The notes beneath the pieces were generated by a model that was not told the origin of the DNA, ran no database searches, and worked only from the letters and a program-made list of their open reading frames with translations. 13,518 nt of DNA. Origin: Deltaproteobacteria bacterium (GTDB lineage Bacteria; Bdellovibrionota; UBA1018). Shown here in pieces: positions 1 to 6,796 of this stretch. Within the stretch, counting starts at the first letter, position 1, and the number at the start of each line of letters is the position of its first letter. A program made the position numbers and the translations under genes. The stretch is from contig JABDFB010000061.1 in the NCBI GenBank assembly GCA_013286765.1, forward strand, positions 1-13,518. The letters run 5' to 3'.

Positions 1-2
1 CG

Positions 3-296
3 CGCCGAAGTTTCTCATTGTCCCTCCAAAAAATCGCACGGCTTGCAAGTGACGCGATGGAGGGAGAGTCAGGAGCAAACGAGCCGACGGACATTGCGGC
101 GAGGCTTTACGACGCGGCCATAGAAGCTTTCAAACAAATCACCTATCAGGAGCAAATTACACAAAGAGCTATTGATGAACTACGAGATGCTCTTAACGCC
201 TATTATAAAGTGACTAGTCCTTTCTTTGTAGATTATATGAAATGGCTACATCATAACTTTCTAATTCACCTCCAGGAAGTGAAAGAAATTCTCTAG
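3..296 (+). CDS. C-terminal part of an unknown, probably helical protein, cut by the window edge
   Basis: The frame is open from the first bases to a TAG at 294-296, giving about 97 codons. The only possible start inside the window is a TTG at 18 with no ribosome-binding site, so I read this as the 3' end of a gene that begins outside. The protein is rich in Ala, Glu, Gln and Leu, with helix-like stretches such as DIAARLYDAAIEAFKQ and RAIDELRDALNAYYK, and ends in LIHLQEVKEIL. No catalytic motif or membrane segment is visible and I do not recognise the family. The protein-like composition and lack of stops make coding likely, but the full gene is needed to say what it is. Confidence 0.45.
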   Translation, partial: RRSFSLSLQKIARLASDAMEGESGANEPTDIAARLYDAAIEAFKQITYQEQITQRAIDELRDALNAYYKVTSPFFVDYMKWLHHNFLIHLQEVKEIL

Positions 297-512
297 AGCA
301 TCACTCCCGCTAGATCCCAACTCCCGTTGCAACTGCGTCTTATTTCTTTTAGTTGAACGGTCGCCGGCAGGTTGGGCTGATTGGGTACTACGTACGGAAC
401 CGCGGTTCGCAAAACTGATGGTCGCAAAGCGTTTCTATCGTCAACAATCGGTCCAACGTTAGAGGTTCTGTTCCTTTCTCAAAATGACGCTTTTTTCGGG
501 AAACAAATCAGT
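297..512. other. intergenic stretch without a recognisable feature
   Basis: Two convergent genes end on either side. I found no ORF of credible length, no strong hairpin followed by a T-run, and no repeat shared with the rest of the window. Confidence 0.4.
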
Positions 513-1415
513 CTATTGAAATCTCTTACTTAATTCAATTACGGGAAGGTCTGGATTGAAGTACGTTGACCAACGGCTCAGGTTTGAACTTGTTCTAATA
601 ATAATATTTGTTTTTGATAGGAGTATTGAATCCATTAAGGCATTTTCTCCTACCAGATAGCGATTATATCCACGATCCAAATGGACTGGAGCTCCAGTAG
701 TAGATCGTGCTGCATCGCAAAGATAGATGAGTTTGTCTTCATAGAGAGGCTTTACATAATCCAAAAAAGCAGCCTCATCGGTTGCAACATAGACTCTATA
801 GTTATTCTTTTCTGACAGTGATAGTGAGGCTATTACTTTATCTATTTCTTCTACAACCTTCTCATAGGGAACGCGAGGAGCTTCACTTATCTTGTCTGTC
901 CCTCTGTAATGAACTCCAATTACATAAGAACCACTAAATTCTTTTTCCAGAATCGAATCAATCTTAGTCTGAATTCGAGGTTGAATATGAAAGTATTTTT
1001 TTATTAATGAGTGCACTTCTGTACGACTCATATTGAATTCCGTATGTGACATATGGTTGTAGTACTCGTCAAATACTCTTACTTTACATTTAGCACTCTT
1101 ATTGCCTATTGAAATTGGCTGATGGTAATAGGTCCACCAGTTTGGACCATAGTGTGGGTCGTAGTAAATGCCAGTTTCCTCAAAATTAATATCTAACCCA
1201 GCAATTTTATTTTTATCGTAGGCATCAAGGAAGTCGACTGCATGATCAAAAACACTAAACATACCGTGAGAAGGTTTAGCGTAAAGGATAACGAAACAGT
1301 CTTTTTCGGGGGCACCAATAGGAGGAGAGCTATCATTCATGTTGTCAGAACATCCACTAAACACATTTAATAGTGTAAATATTGTTAAGACTATTAGATT
1401 TACGTTGTATTTCAT
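513..1415 (-). CDS. predicted lipoprotein with a FUT8/NodZ-like fucosyltransferase domain
   Basis: I chose the ATG at 1413-1415 (300 aa) over an in-frame ATG 12 codons upstream, because it gives a clean lipoprotein signal (MKYNVNLIVL..., lipobox FSGC, lipidated Cys22) and has a GGA-type ribosome-binding site (TTGGAATAAAC-ATG). The mature part carries the three motifs expected of the alpha-1,6-fucosyltransferase (GT23) superfamily: GVHYRGTDK at 167-175, VYVATDE at 208-214 and RTSSNLSR at 274-281. In human FUT8 the first motif is HVRRTDK, so the His, the catalytically important Arg365 equivalent (R171), Thr, Asp and Lys are kept while the second Arg is Gly. A GDP-sugar-dependent transferase is therefore likely; the sugar and acceptor are unknown. 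Lipidation would place it on the outside of the inner membrane or on the outer membrane, which is odd for an enzyme needing a cytoplasmic nucleotide sugar. It stands alone, next to an insertion sequence. Confidence 0.72.
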   Translation of the reverse strand: MKYNVNLIVLTIFTLLNVFSGCSDNMNDSSPPIGAPEKDCFVILYAKPSHGMFSVFDHAVDFLDAYDKNKIAGLDINFEETGIYYDPHYGPNWWTYYHQPISIGNKSAKCKVRVFDEYYNHMSHTEFNMSRTEVHSLIKKYFHIQPRIQTKIDSILEKEFSGSYVIGVHYRGTDKISEAPRVPYEKVVEEIDKVIASLSLSEKNNYRVYVATDEAAFLDYVKPLYEDKLIYLCDAARSTTGAPVHLDRGYNRYLVGENALMDSILLSKTNIIIRTSSNLSRWSTYFNPDLPVIELSKRFQ

Positions 1416-1712
1416 GTTTATTCCAAAAACGTTTGTTATTATCTGAATCATTAAACATAATCAAGTAATTCTGCAATGCTTTATATAAAATGGACTCGTG
1501 AGAAGGCCACAGGAGGCCGCGATCACGAGATAGCACTATATCACTTTACTATTTCATATTTCTAACTATGCTCTGATTTAACGTGACTACTTTACATTAG
1601 TGAGTGTCAAGCGAATAGGAACTTCAAAGGCCCTCTAGGAGTGAAGCTTCTACCCCCTGAACAGCCATCAAATTGAGTTTTCGGTCCGATCGCTTCCAAT
1701 TTCCCCCGACAC
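1416..1712. other. intergenic stretch upstream of the lipoprotein gene
   Basis: This holds the promoter region of the minus-strand lipoprotein gene, though no convincing sigma70 pair was found, and the flank of the insertion sequence. A 7-bp inverted repeat, CTCGTGA at 1495-1501 and TCACGAG at 1523-1529, encloses a GC-rich loop; its role is unclear. No gene is visible. Confidence 0.4.
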
Positions 1713-1739
1713 AGAAGTGCGTGTAGCTAAGCCTATCTT
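1713..1739 (+). repeat. 27-bp direct repeat, left copy (probable target-site duplication)
   Basis: This 27-bp sequence (beginning AGAAGTGCGTG and ending CCTATCTT) recurs without mismatch at 3029-3055 in the same orientation, exactly outside the two ends of the insertion sequence. The bases beyond each copy differ (ACAC before and GTAGG after here; CTATAA before and CTGTC after there), so the identity stops at the repeat. Because two bases (TT) also fit the inverted-repeat ends, the real duplication could be 25 to 27 bp. Confidence 0.85.
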
Positions 1740-1740
1740 G

Positions 1741-1769
1741 TAGGTTTTTAAGACACTGGTTACATATTA
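1741..1769. repeat. left terminal inverted repeat of the insertion sequence
   Basis: It pairs with 2997-3025 (20 of 29 positions identical after reverse complement). The best conserved blocks are TAGG, AGACA and GGTTACA. It lies just 3' of the transposase stop codon. Confidence 0.75.
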
Positions 1770-1770
1770 T

Positions 1771-2880
1771 TTATGCAACTTTAAGAAGACTTTCGAGTTC
1801 TTGCTCGAGCTTAAATATCTTCCTATCATCAGGTGAACGTCTCTTCGGATATTCTTGGATAAACCTGAGTCGAAGTCTTTCTAATTGAAGCTCTAAGGCT
1901 GGATAAGGCGGATTTTTTAGGGCATAGAAGCGCTCCTCTAGCTTGTCTATAGGGGTCACGTAATCGATTCCTCCGTGAAGCCTCTGAGAGTTATAGAAAC
2001 CAATCCATCGTTCAAGCTGACGGTTGAAATGGGCTAGACTAATCGTTTTCGCTCTCCAATAGAAATACTGTTCGTCAATGCGATGAGATCTTTCCACCTT
2101 TCCGTTAAGCTCTTTTTCTCCTGGAGGAATCAGACGATGGCGAATTCCATTCTGACTACACCATCGATCCATCGCATGCGGTATTTTAGAGTTTTTCGCC
2201 TTTGGGTTTAGAGCAAAAGTAAATTCAAATCCATTGTCAGTTTGAATCGTATGAATAGGAAAAGGACAGGCCCTTTTTGCATCAATAAGAAAGGATTCGG
2301 TGCTGTATTGATTTAAAGATAGATAGCCTCGCGCAAAGCGCCAGCGCGTACATTCATCAATAATGACATAGCAATAGACCCTTTGGCCATCGACAAGCTC
2401 CGGCACATATTTTACATCCATTTGCATTCTTTGACCAGGAATGAGCAGCTCGTAGCGCTTTCGATGCGCTTTTAACTTTTGTCTCCGAGTGAGCGGCCGA
2501 TGTCTTCTTTTTCTCAAAACGTGACATATCGTGGAACGACTAACCTTGATACCTTCTCTTTTTAAATATGCTTCAATCATCCTAGCGCCATACTGCCTGC
2601 GTCTGTACCAAAGGATCCTTTTTTCAATTCTTTCAGGAATTCTTCTAGGACTTCTCCTGGGTCTCCTAGAGTACTCCATTAGGCTTTCCAGATGATATTG
2701 TGACCTCTTAAATCGATTCCACCAGCGATAATAAAACCTTCTTGAAAATCCGCGTCTCGCACAAGCTTCACTCACGTTTCCTAATTTTAACGCAAGAAGG
2801 AAAAGCTCTAGTTTAATTCGAATATTTCGATCCCTACATCCCCTGGATTTCTCTTTAATTGTTCGATAGACTCGGTTCAT
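1771..2880 (-). CDS. DDE transposase with an integrase (rve) core
   Basis: A 369-aa transposase that cuts and joins the ends of its own element. The N-terminal ~130 residues form a basic, helix-turn-helix DNA-binding region (NVSEACARRGFSRRFYYRWW at 35-54, then an arginine-rich stretch and a second HTH around 108-124). The RNase H-like core shows the acidic triad: D155 in MQMDVKYVPE, D215 in QTDNGFEF and E263 in ELNGKVERSHR, followed by QRLHGGIDYVTP at 299-310, the usual end of IS3/IS481-type integrase cores. About 47 residues separate the second D from E, longer than the classical 35. An AAGGAGG ribosome-binding site lies 11 bases before the ATG. No frameshift or internal stop is seen, so the enzyme may be active. 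The C-terminal tail (about 330-369) is predicted to be coiled. Confidence 0.93.
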   Translation of the reverse strand: MNRVYRTIKEKSRGCRDRNIRIKLELFLLALKLGNVSEACARRGFSRRFYYRWWNRFKRSQYHLESLMEYSRRPRRSPRRIPERIEKRILWYRRRQYGARMIEAYLKREGIKVSRSTICHVLRKRRHRPLTRRQKLKAHRKRYELLIPGQRMQMDVKYVPELVDGQRVYCYVIIDECTRWRFARGYLSLNQYSTESFLIDAKRACPFPIHTIQTDNGFEFTFALNPKAKNSKIPHAMDRWCSQNGIRHRLIPPGEKELNGKVERSHRIDEQYFYWRAKTISLAHFNRQLERWIGFYNSQRLHGGIDYVTPIDKLEERFYALKNPPYPALELQLERLRLRFIQEYPKRRSPDDRKIFKLEQELESLLKVA

Positions 2881-2996
2881 AGCAGCTGTTGCCTCCTTGC
2901 AGATGTGTTTGAATTGATTGCCAAATCTAATTAAAACACACTGTTTTGCTGATGACAGCTGCTTCTTTTTCCAATCCTATAGCTTACTTACGGCTC

Positions 2997-3025
2997 TAAA
3001 CTGTAACCTTTGTCTCCGTACCCTA
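2997..3025. repeat. right terminal inverted repeat of the insertion sequence
   Basis: It is the reverse-complement partner of 1741-1769, with 20 of 29 positions conserved. It lies about 115 bases upstream of the transposase start, leaving room for the transposase promoter between. Confidence 0.75.
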
Positions 3026-3028
3026 TAA

Positions 3029-3055
3029 AGAAGTGCGTGTAGCTAAGCCTATCTT
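3029..3055 (+). repeat. 27-bp direct repeat, right copy (probable target-site duplication)
   Basis: It is identical to 1713-1739 over 27 bases and in the same orientation, and begins three bases beyond the right inverted repeat. Confidence 0.85.
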
Positions 3056-3057
3056 CT

Positions 3058-3072
3058 GTCTAAAGTTTAGAC
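3058..3072. promoter_or_regulatory. 15-bp palindrome upstream of the F-box/LRR gene
   Basis: GTCTAAAGTTTAGAC is a perfect 7+1+7 palindrome, 113 bases before the chosen ATG of the F-box/LRR gene. Its size and symmetry fit an operator for a dimeric regulator. It could equally be part of the hairpin-rich site that the insertion sequence hit. No regulator gene is in the window. Confidence 0.3.
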
Positions 3073-3133
3073 GGATTTCACGATCATCAAAAATAGGGGC
3101 AAGAAATTCTCTTATTAATTCATACATTTATAT

Positions 3134-3156
3134 TATGCATTATTGGCATATGCATT
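3134..3156 (+). promoter_or_regulatory. paired TATGCATT direct repeats before the F-box/LRR gene
   Basis: TATGCATT occurs at 3134-3141 and again at 3149-3156, a 15-base spacing, 28 bases before the ATG. The stretch is AT-rich and also contains TATTAT-like -10 candidates, so it probably overlaps the promoter or the 5' leader. The regulatory role is a guess from position only. Confidence 0.2.
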
Positions 3157-3184
3157 GCATCATTATCAGTCAAGGCAGGTAAGT

Positions 3185-5002
3185 ATGAAAAATATGAGAC
3201 TAGTTCCCACCTTAATGATGATTGGAATGATTAGCTCCTCCCCCAGTTTTGCAGGTGAACAACATCCACGACTTAAACAACGGTTTAACAAGAAATTTGG
3301 AATCAACTCAACGGTCAAAAATATGTCCGCAGCCCAAGCTCCATCTCAAGCCACATCCTACGTAGGAGCCACTGAATACACTTCTTCAGTCGAACAAGCA
3401 AATCGTGAAGAAACTAAAACTCCGGAATTTCAAGACTCGGGACTGAGGCGAAGAAACGTCGATAATAGAGTTTCCGACTCTTCAAGCCTTTCAAATCCAG
3501 ACAGCCTGATCGACAACTCTCAACTCGACACACAACTCGTAGTAAAAGAAAACCCAAGACTTCCTGCTTATTCACCTGAACATCCTGGACATATGGATTT
3601 TCTAGGACTCTTTTTTTCACCGCCTACGGCAGAAAACAAAAAAGACAAATTTACAATGGTACCTGGACCTGTAGTGGCACACATATTTAGTTTTTTGGAT
3701 CCCGCATCTTTGGCAAGTTGTGATTTAGTAAGCAAAGATGCTCGGAATGCAGTTAAGACAGTTCGCATGGGACAGACTTCCATCTCTGTTCCTCGCTATT
3801 TTGAACGCGACCTCTACACCCGAGTTTGGAACCATATTACGCCGAAAAATGTAAAACTAGCCGCAAGCTTGGCAATTTCGGCCTCTACAGTCGCATGTGA
3901 CTTAAGTCTCGTAGACACCCTGACCGGATGGCCCCATTGTAAACATCATAGCAATAAAGTAATCAAATATATCGGTACCTTGGGCGGTAGTAGTTATGAC
4001 CGTTCCGGAAGGACTAAATATCTGATCGGGTGGCCTTGGGTGCTGAGCAGTGGTCAACAAAGAATGAATTTTTTACCTTGGGATAGCGTCTTCAACCTGG
4101 AGGAGACGGAACTTCAAGTTCAACTGATCCATCTTAGCGACAACTTCAATGAAGATGGAACACTTGGGAAAATACTTTCCTTTTCGCAGTTACCTGGTCT
4201 TAGCCTTGAAAATATGCACTTACAACCATACCTAGTGCCAGCCAGAGTGCTATCGCAGACAACTCTATCCTTGCTTCGGTATTGCAGCGTAACTGGCTGT
4301 CTCGGTGGTGTGGTATCTTGCCTGATCCCAAGCGAAAAGATTGAAGAAGCCCGCTTCAAACGCCTAGAACAGTTTAAGAATTCCCAAGTAGGCAAAGTCA
4401 AGCAACTCCTGCTTGCAAGACACCTCAACGGTAAAATGGATCCCAACCCTAAAGTCGAAGAAATGGATTTAAGTAACACTAAGGATGATTCCCATACTTA
4501 TGTTAGTCCTGTTGATGAAAAGGGCCTTCTAGGATCCATTAGACAAAGCTATCCGAATGTAAGAAAGATGAATCTTAGCGGTGTCTGGGGTAAGCGCCCC
4601 GTTGGATCTCCCGTTCGTAATCCTGATGAATTCTCGAATGAATTGAGAGACCTCCATCCACAGTTAACAGAGTTGAATCTCAGCAATAATGATCTTCACG
4701 CAGTGAACTTGAGCCATCTACCGGACACACTCAGAGTGCTTGATTTAAGTAATACAAGTGGTGCAACCGCAGTTTACCTTCCACATCTAAGACAGCTGGA
4801 GGTTCTGAATATTCGTGGCACCACAATCACAGATGGCGATATCGAACACTTCCCGACGAGTCTGAAACGGATCTATGCTGATAGAGGTCAGTTTAGCGCT
4901 GAAGGCTTAGCTGCCCTAGAAGTAAGACTCCCCGGTGTGGAGCTTGTGACGCCCCCCACTGAATTACCGTCGGGTTGGGCTGCCCTAGATTGGTCGATCT
5001 GA
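3185..5002 (+). CDS. exported F-box/leucine-rich-repeat protein, candidate host-directed effector
   Basis: I chose the ATG at 3185 (605 aa), preceded by AAGGCAGGTAAGT, over a TTG 14 codons upstream, because it starts directly with a Sec signal peptide (MKNMRLVPTLMMIGMISSSP, cleavage likely after SFA). A low-complexity, Ser- and Asn-rich region follows up to about residue 150. Residues about 158-196 match an F-box: VPGPVVAHIFSFLDPASL, then SCDLVSKDARNAV, the eukaryotic Skp1-binding helix pattern. The C-terminal third (about 421-590) holds irregular leucine-rich repeats, among them VEEMDLSN, VRKMNLSG, LTELNLSNNDL, LRVLDLSN and LEVLNIRG. F-box plus LRR is the layout of substrate adaptors in SCF ubiquitin ligases, and bacterial F-box proteins known so far act inside host cells. 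Function here is inferred. The C-terminal half resembles that of the LRR protein at 11897-13153. Confidence 0.8.
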   Translation: MKNMRLVPTLMMIGMISSSPSFAGEQHPRLKQRFNKKFGINSTVKNMSAAQAPSQATSYVGATEYTSSVEQANREETKTPEFQDSGLRRRNVDNRVSDSSSLSNPDSLIDNSQLDTQLVVKENPRLPAYSPEHPGHMDFLGLFFSPPTAENKKDKFTMVPGPVVAHIFSFLDPASLASCDLVSKDARNAVKTVRMGQTSISVPRYFERDLYTRVWNHITPKNVKLAASLAISASTVACDLSLVDTLTGWPHCKHHSNKVIKYIGTLGGSSYDRSGRTKYLIGWPWVLSSGQQRMNFLPWDSVFNLEETELQVQLIHLSDNFNEDGTLGKILSFSQLPGLSLENMHLQPYLVPARVLSQTTLSLLRYCSVTGCLGGVVSCLIPSEKIEEARFKRLEQFKNSQVGKVKQLLLARHLNGKMDPNPKVEEMDLSNTKDDSHTYVSPVDEKGLLGSIRQSYPNVRKMNLSGVWGKRPVGSPVRNPDEFSNELRDLHPQLTELNLSNNDLHAVNLSHLPDTLRVLDLSNTSGATAVYLPHLRQLEVLNIRGTTITDGDIEHFPTSLKRIYADRGQFSAEGLAALEVRLPGVELVTPPTELPSGWAALDWSI

Positions 5003-5023
5003 TTTCATTAGAATTGCCGATTG

Positions 5024-5066
5024 AGAAAGGCCAGCGTAATGAGGCATTCATTACGCTGGCCTTTCT
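5024..5066 (+). terminator. strong hairpin terminator after the F-box/LRR gene
   Basis: A perfect 19-bp stem (5024-5042 with 5048-5066, GC-rich around GGCCAGCG) closes a 5-nt loop 21 bases after the stop codon. The following bases, GATTTTAG, are only partly T-rich, so termination may be aided by stem strength. Because the stem is symmetric it could also act on transcripts from the other side. Confidence 0.7.
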
Positions 5067-5143
5067 GATTTTAGTTCGAGGCAAGTGCCGAGCGCGAAAA
5101 TAGATCCAAAAGCGTTTATCCTTTTTATTGCCACAAGAACTGA

Positions 5144-5377
5144 CAAATTCTCCTCCGAGTCACCTTGCCTGAGTCTGTAAGCGTTCTAGGTGATAGCGCC
5201 TTGGTAATAGCTCTAAGGCATAGAAGGCAAGAGATCGCTCAGATCTTACTGGAAGCGAGTGTAAAGGCTTCCAGTAAACTGAACAAGAACGCCCTTGAGA
5301 ATCTCATTTCAAACAGTGGGATTCCTGACGCAGGTAAAATTCAATTAATACGCATTTTTAAACCATCACTCATTTAA
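5144..5377 (+). pseudogene. ankyrin-repeat remnant
   Basis: The open frame runs from a stop at 5141 to TAA at 5375, with no ATG or ribosome-binding site; a TTG at 5165 is the only nominal start. The peptide contains one good ankyrin repeat, GDSALVIALRHRRQEIAQIL followed by LEA, matching the family pattern G-(D/N)-T-(A/P)-L-x2-A-x6-EI-x2-LL. A second, weaker helix pair follows (NALENLISN, AGKIQLIRIF). A single ankyrin repeat does not usually fold alone, so this is most likely the C-terminal leftover of a larger ankyrin protein. No other ankyrin frames are visible in the 140 bases upstream. Confidence 0.5.
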
Positions 5378-5602
5378 TCCCGGAAGGCGAACTAACAAAA
5401 CGCGTTCTGTTATTAATATGAGTAATGCTGCATTGCGGGATGAAAACCGATTAACTTTTTCGGTTGCAATTCGATAAAAGATAAAATTAGGGTAGAGCTT
5501 AGAACGAACGGACCATCTAGAACCCATTGCTTTGGATCTTCTAGATCGTAATTTCGAAGGACAACTAGTCTTAAAAAACGTAGACACAAAAGGAACAAAA
5601 AG

Positions 5603-6478
5603 ATGAAAAATCAAACCTACCAGACATGGTTTTTGCGAGGAATAAGGGCCATGGCATTTTTAATGACAGTTGGAGTGGGCAACGTTTTTGCTGATGCAAG
5701 CAACTGCGCGAATCCATGGGAGCTCACACTCGATGGGAATGTGAAAATGAAATTTTGCGATATTCCGGCAGCCAAAGGCGCATTGATTGGCAGTGAAAAT
5801 GGAAAGGATGACGAAAAGCCTGTGAAGGCCAGATCCTTCAAGGAGTTTCAAATGGCGCAATTTGAAGTGACACAGCTCCAATACAGAATCGTAACTGGCA
5901 CTGCACCATGGATAGGACACCGCAATGGTAGCGTTCGAGAGGGTGACAACTTTCCCGCGGTTTATGTCTCCCATGCTGACGCCAAAAGTTTTGCCAACGT
6001 TCTGAGCTGGATCGATAAAACGGCTACGTATCGCTTGCCCACAGAGGCTGAATTTGAATACGCGGCTCGTGCTGGAACTACTACCCATTATTATTGGGGA
6101 AATGAGATGGATGCTCTTTATGCCTATTTCTCGGGTAATAGCGGGGGAACTGGGTCTGGATATGCTCATGAAGTGGATTCATGCCCCAATCGACTTCTTA
6201 ACCAGAAGTATCCTGGTTACTGTAGTAACGGTTTCGGTCTTTACCATATGCTAGGTAACTTGTGGGAATGGACGGCTGATGCTTACGTGAACAACTATGT
6301 TAATGCACCTACTGAGGGCAACGTAGCAGTACTCGGTGACTGGGACTCCGATCGCGTTATACGTGGCGGTAGCTGGAACACTCGTGCGCAGGAATTGCGT
6401 TCCGCAAATCGCGCTTTTACCGCCCCTAATAATCGTACTACCGATTTAGGCTTTCGCATCGTGAGGATAGCCAAGTAA
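5603..6478 (+). CDS. exported SUMF/FGE-domain protein lacking the catalytic cysteines
   Basis: A 291-aa protein with a Sec signal peptide (hydrophobic core AMAFLMTVGVGNVFA, cleavage near residue 30) and an AAAAGGA ribosome-binding site before the ATG. The rest is one formylglycine-generating-enzyme/sulfatase-modifying-factor domain (PF03781 type): FEVTQLQYRIVTG at 87-99, RLPTEAEFEYAAR at 144-156, GNLWEWTAD at 218-226, RVIRGGSW at 251-258 and DLGFRIVR at 281-288. True formylglycine-generating enzymes carry two active-site cysteines shortly after the RGGS block; here that stretch reads NTRAQELRSANRA and has none. It is therefore probably not a sulfatase activator. The same fold serves as a binding or accessory domain in many exported bacterial proteins. 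No sulfatase gene is nearby. The substrate is unknown. Confidence 0.85.
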   Translation: MKNQTYQTWFLRGIRAMAFLMTVGVGNVFADASNCANPWELTLDGNVKMKFCDIPAAKGALIGSENGKDDEKPVKARSFKEFQMAQFEVTQLQYRIVTGTAPWIGHRNGSVREGDNFPAVYVSHADAKSFANVLSWIDKTATYRLPTEAEFEYAARAGTTTHYYWGNEMDALYAYFSGNSGGTGSGYAHEVDSCPNRLLNQKYPGYCSNGFGLYHMLGNLWEWTADAYVNNYVNAPTEGNVAVLGDWDSDRVIRGGSWNTRAQELRSANRAFTAPNNRTTDLGFRIVRIAK

Positions 6479-6629
6479 TCTTTGGCTGAACATACTGAGA
6501 CATAGGTAACACGTAGAGAACGTAGCGGCGATATTCCACTAAGAATGGTCTCTGTTTTTGATCTCAGACTGTGATCCCTAAAAAGAACGAACTTCAAGAA
6601 ATCGTTTGGGTCCGTGCAAAAGTTCTGCC

Positions 6630-6658
6630 TTGACAGATTGGTGTTGCCTCGTTAGCAA
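6630..6658 (+). promoter_or_regulatory. possible sigma70 promoter for the alpha/beta hydrolase gene
   Basis: A perfect TTGACA (-35) at 6630-6635 is followed after 17 bases by TAGCAA, a poor -10. If used, the leader to the ATG at 6797 would be about 130 nt. The weak -10 keeps this tentative. Confidence 0.25.
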
Positions 6659-6796
6659 GAGGTGGTTAGCCAATGTTAAGGCCTTGCCTTAAGACACTTT
6701 TTCTAATTCCTCTTGCACCGTTTTTCGAATAAGCTCGCGCAAGGCTACATCGATTTGTTTTCCAAAGATAGCTCGGGGCAACTAGGAGGAAATTCC

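Larger units (their letters stand above)
1740..3028 (-). mobile_element. complete insertion sequence, IS481/IS1202-like, with a 27-bp flanking duplication
   Basis: The element is about 1.29 kb, has one transposase gene and is bounded by imperfect terminal inverted repeats at 1741-1769 and 2997-3025. The two ends match at 20 of 29 positions: both read TAGG, then six variable bases, then AGACA, two variable bases, GGTTACA, two variable bases and TTA. Immediately outside is an exact 27-bp direct duplication. Most IS481 elements are known for short duplications. IS1202 of Streptococcus pneumoniae was described with a 27-bp duplication, so a relative of that group fits best. The perfect duplication and the intact transposase ORF suggest a fairly recent insertion. 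The family name rests on these features and not on a database match. Confidence 0.8.

Noticed and set aside
1713..1739. Considered the 27-mer as a real dif (XerC/XerD) site
   Set aside because: Parts match loosely (GTGCG and TAT-x-TT positions), but too many arm positions differ from the dif consensus to claim it.
5165..5377. Considered as an intact small gene with a TTG start
   Set aside because: No ribosome-binding site and only a single ankyrin repeat, so a remnant is likelier.
5660..6169. 169-codon minus-strand frame
   Set aside because: It is the shadow of the SUMF-domain gene, which has a signal peptide and all domain motifs on the other strand.
6469..6487. Hairpin AGCCAA/TTGGCT across the stop codon of the SUMF-like gene
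   Set aside because: Only six base pairs and no following T-run.
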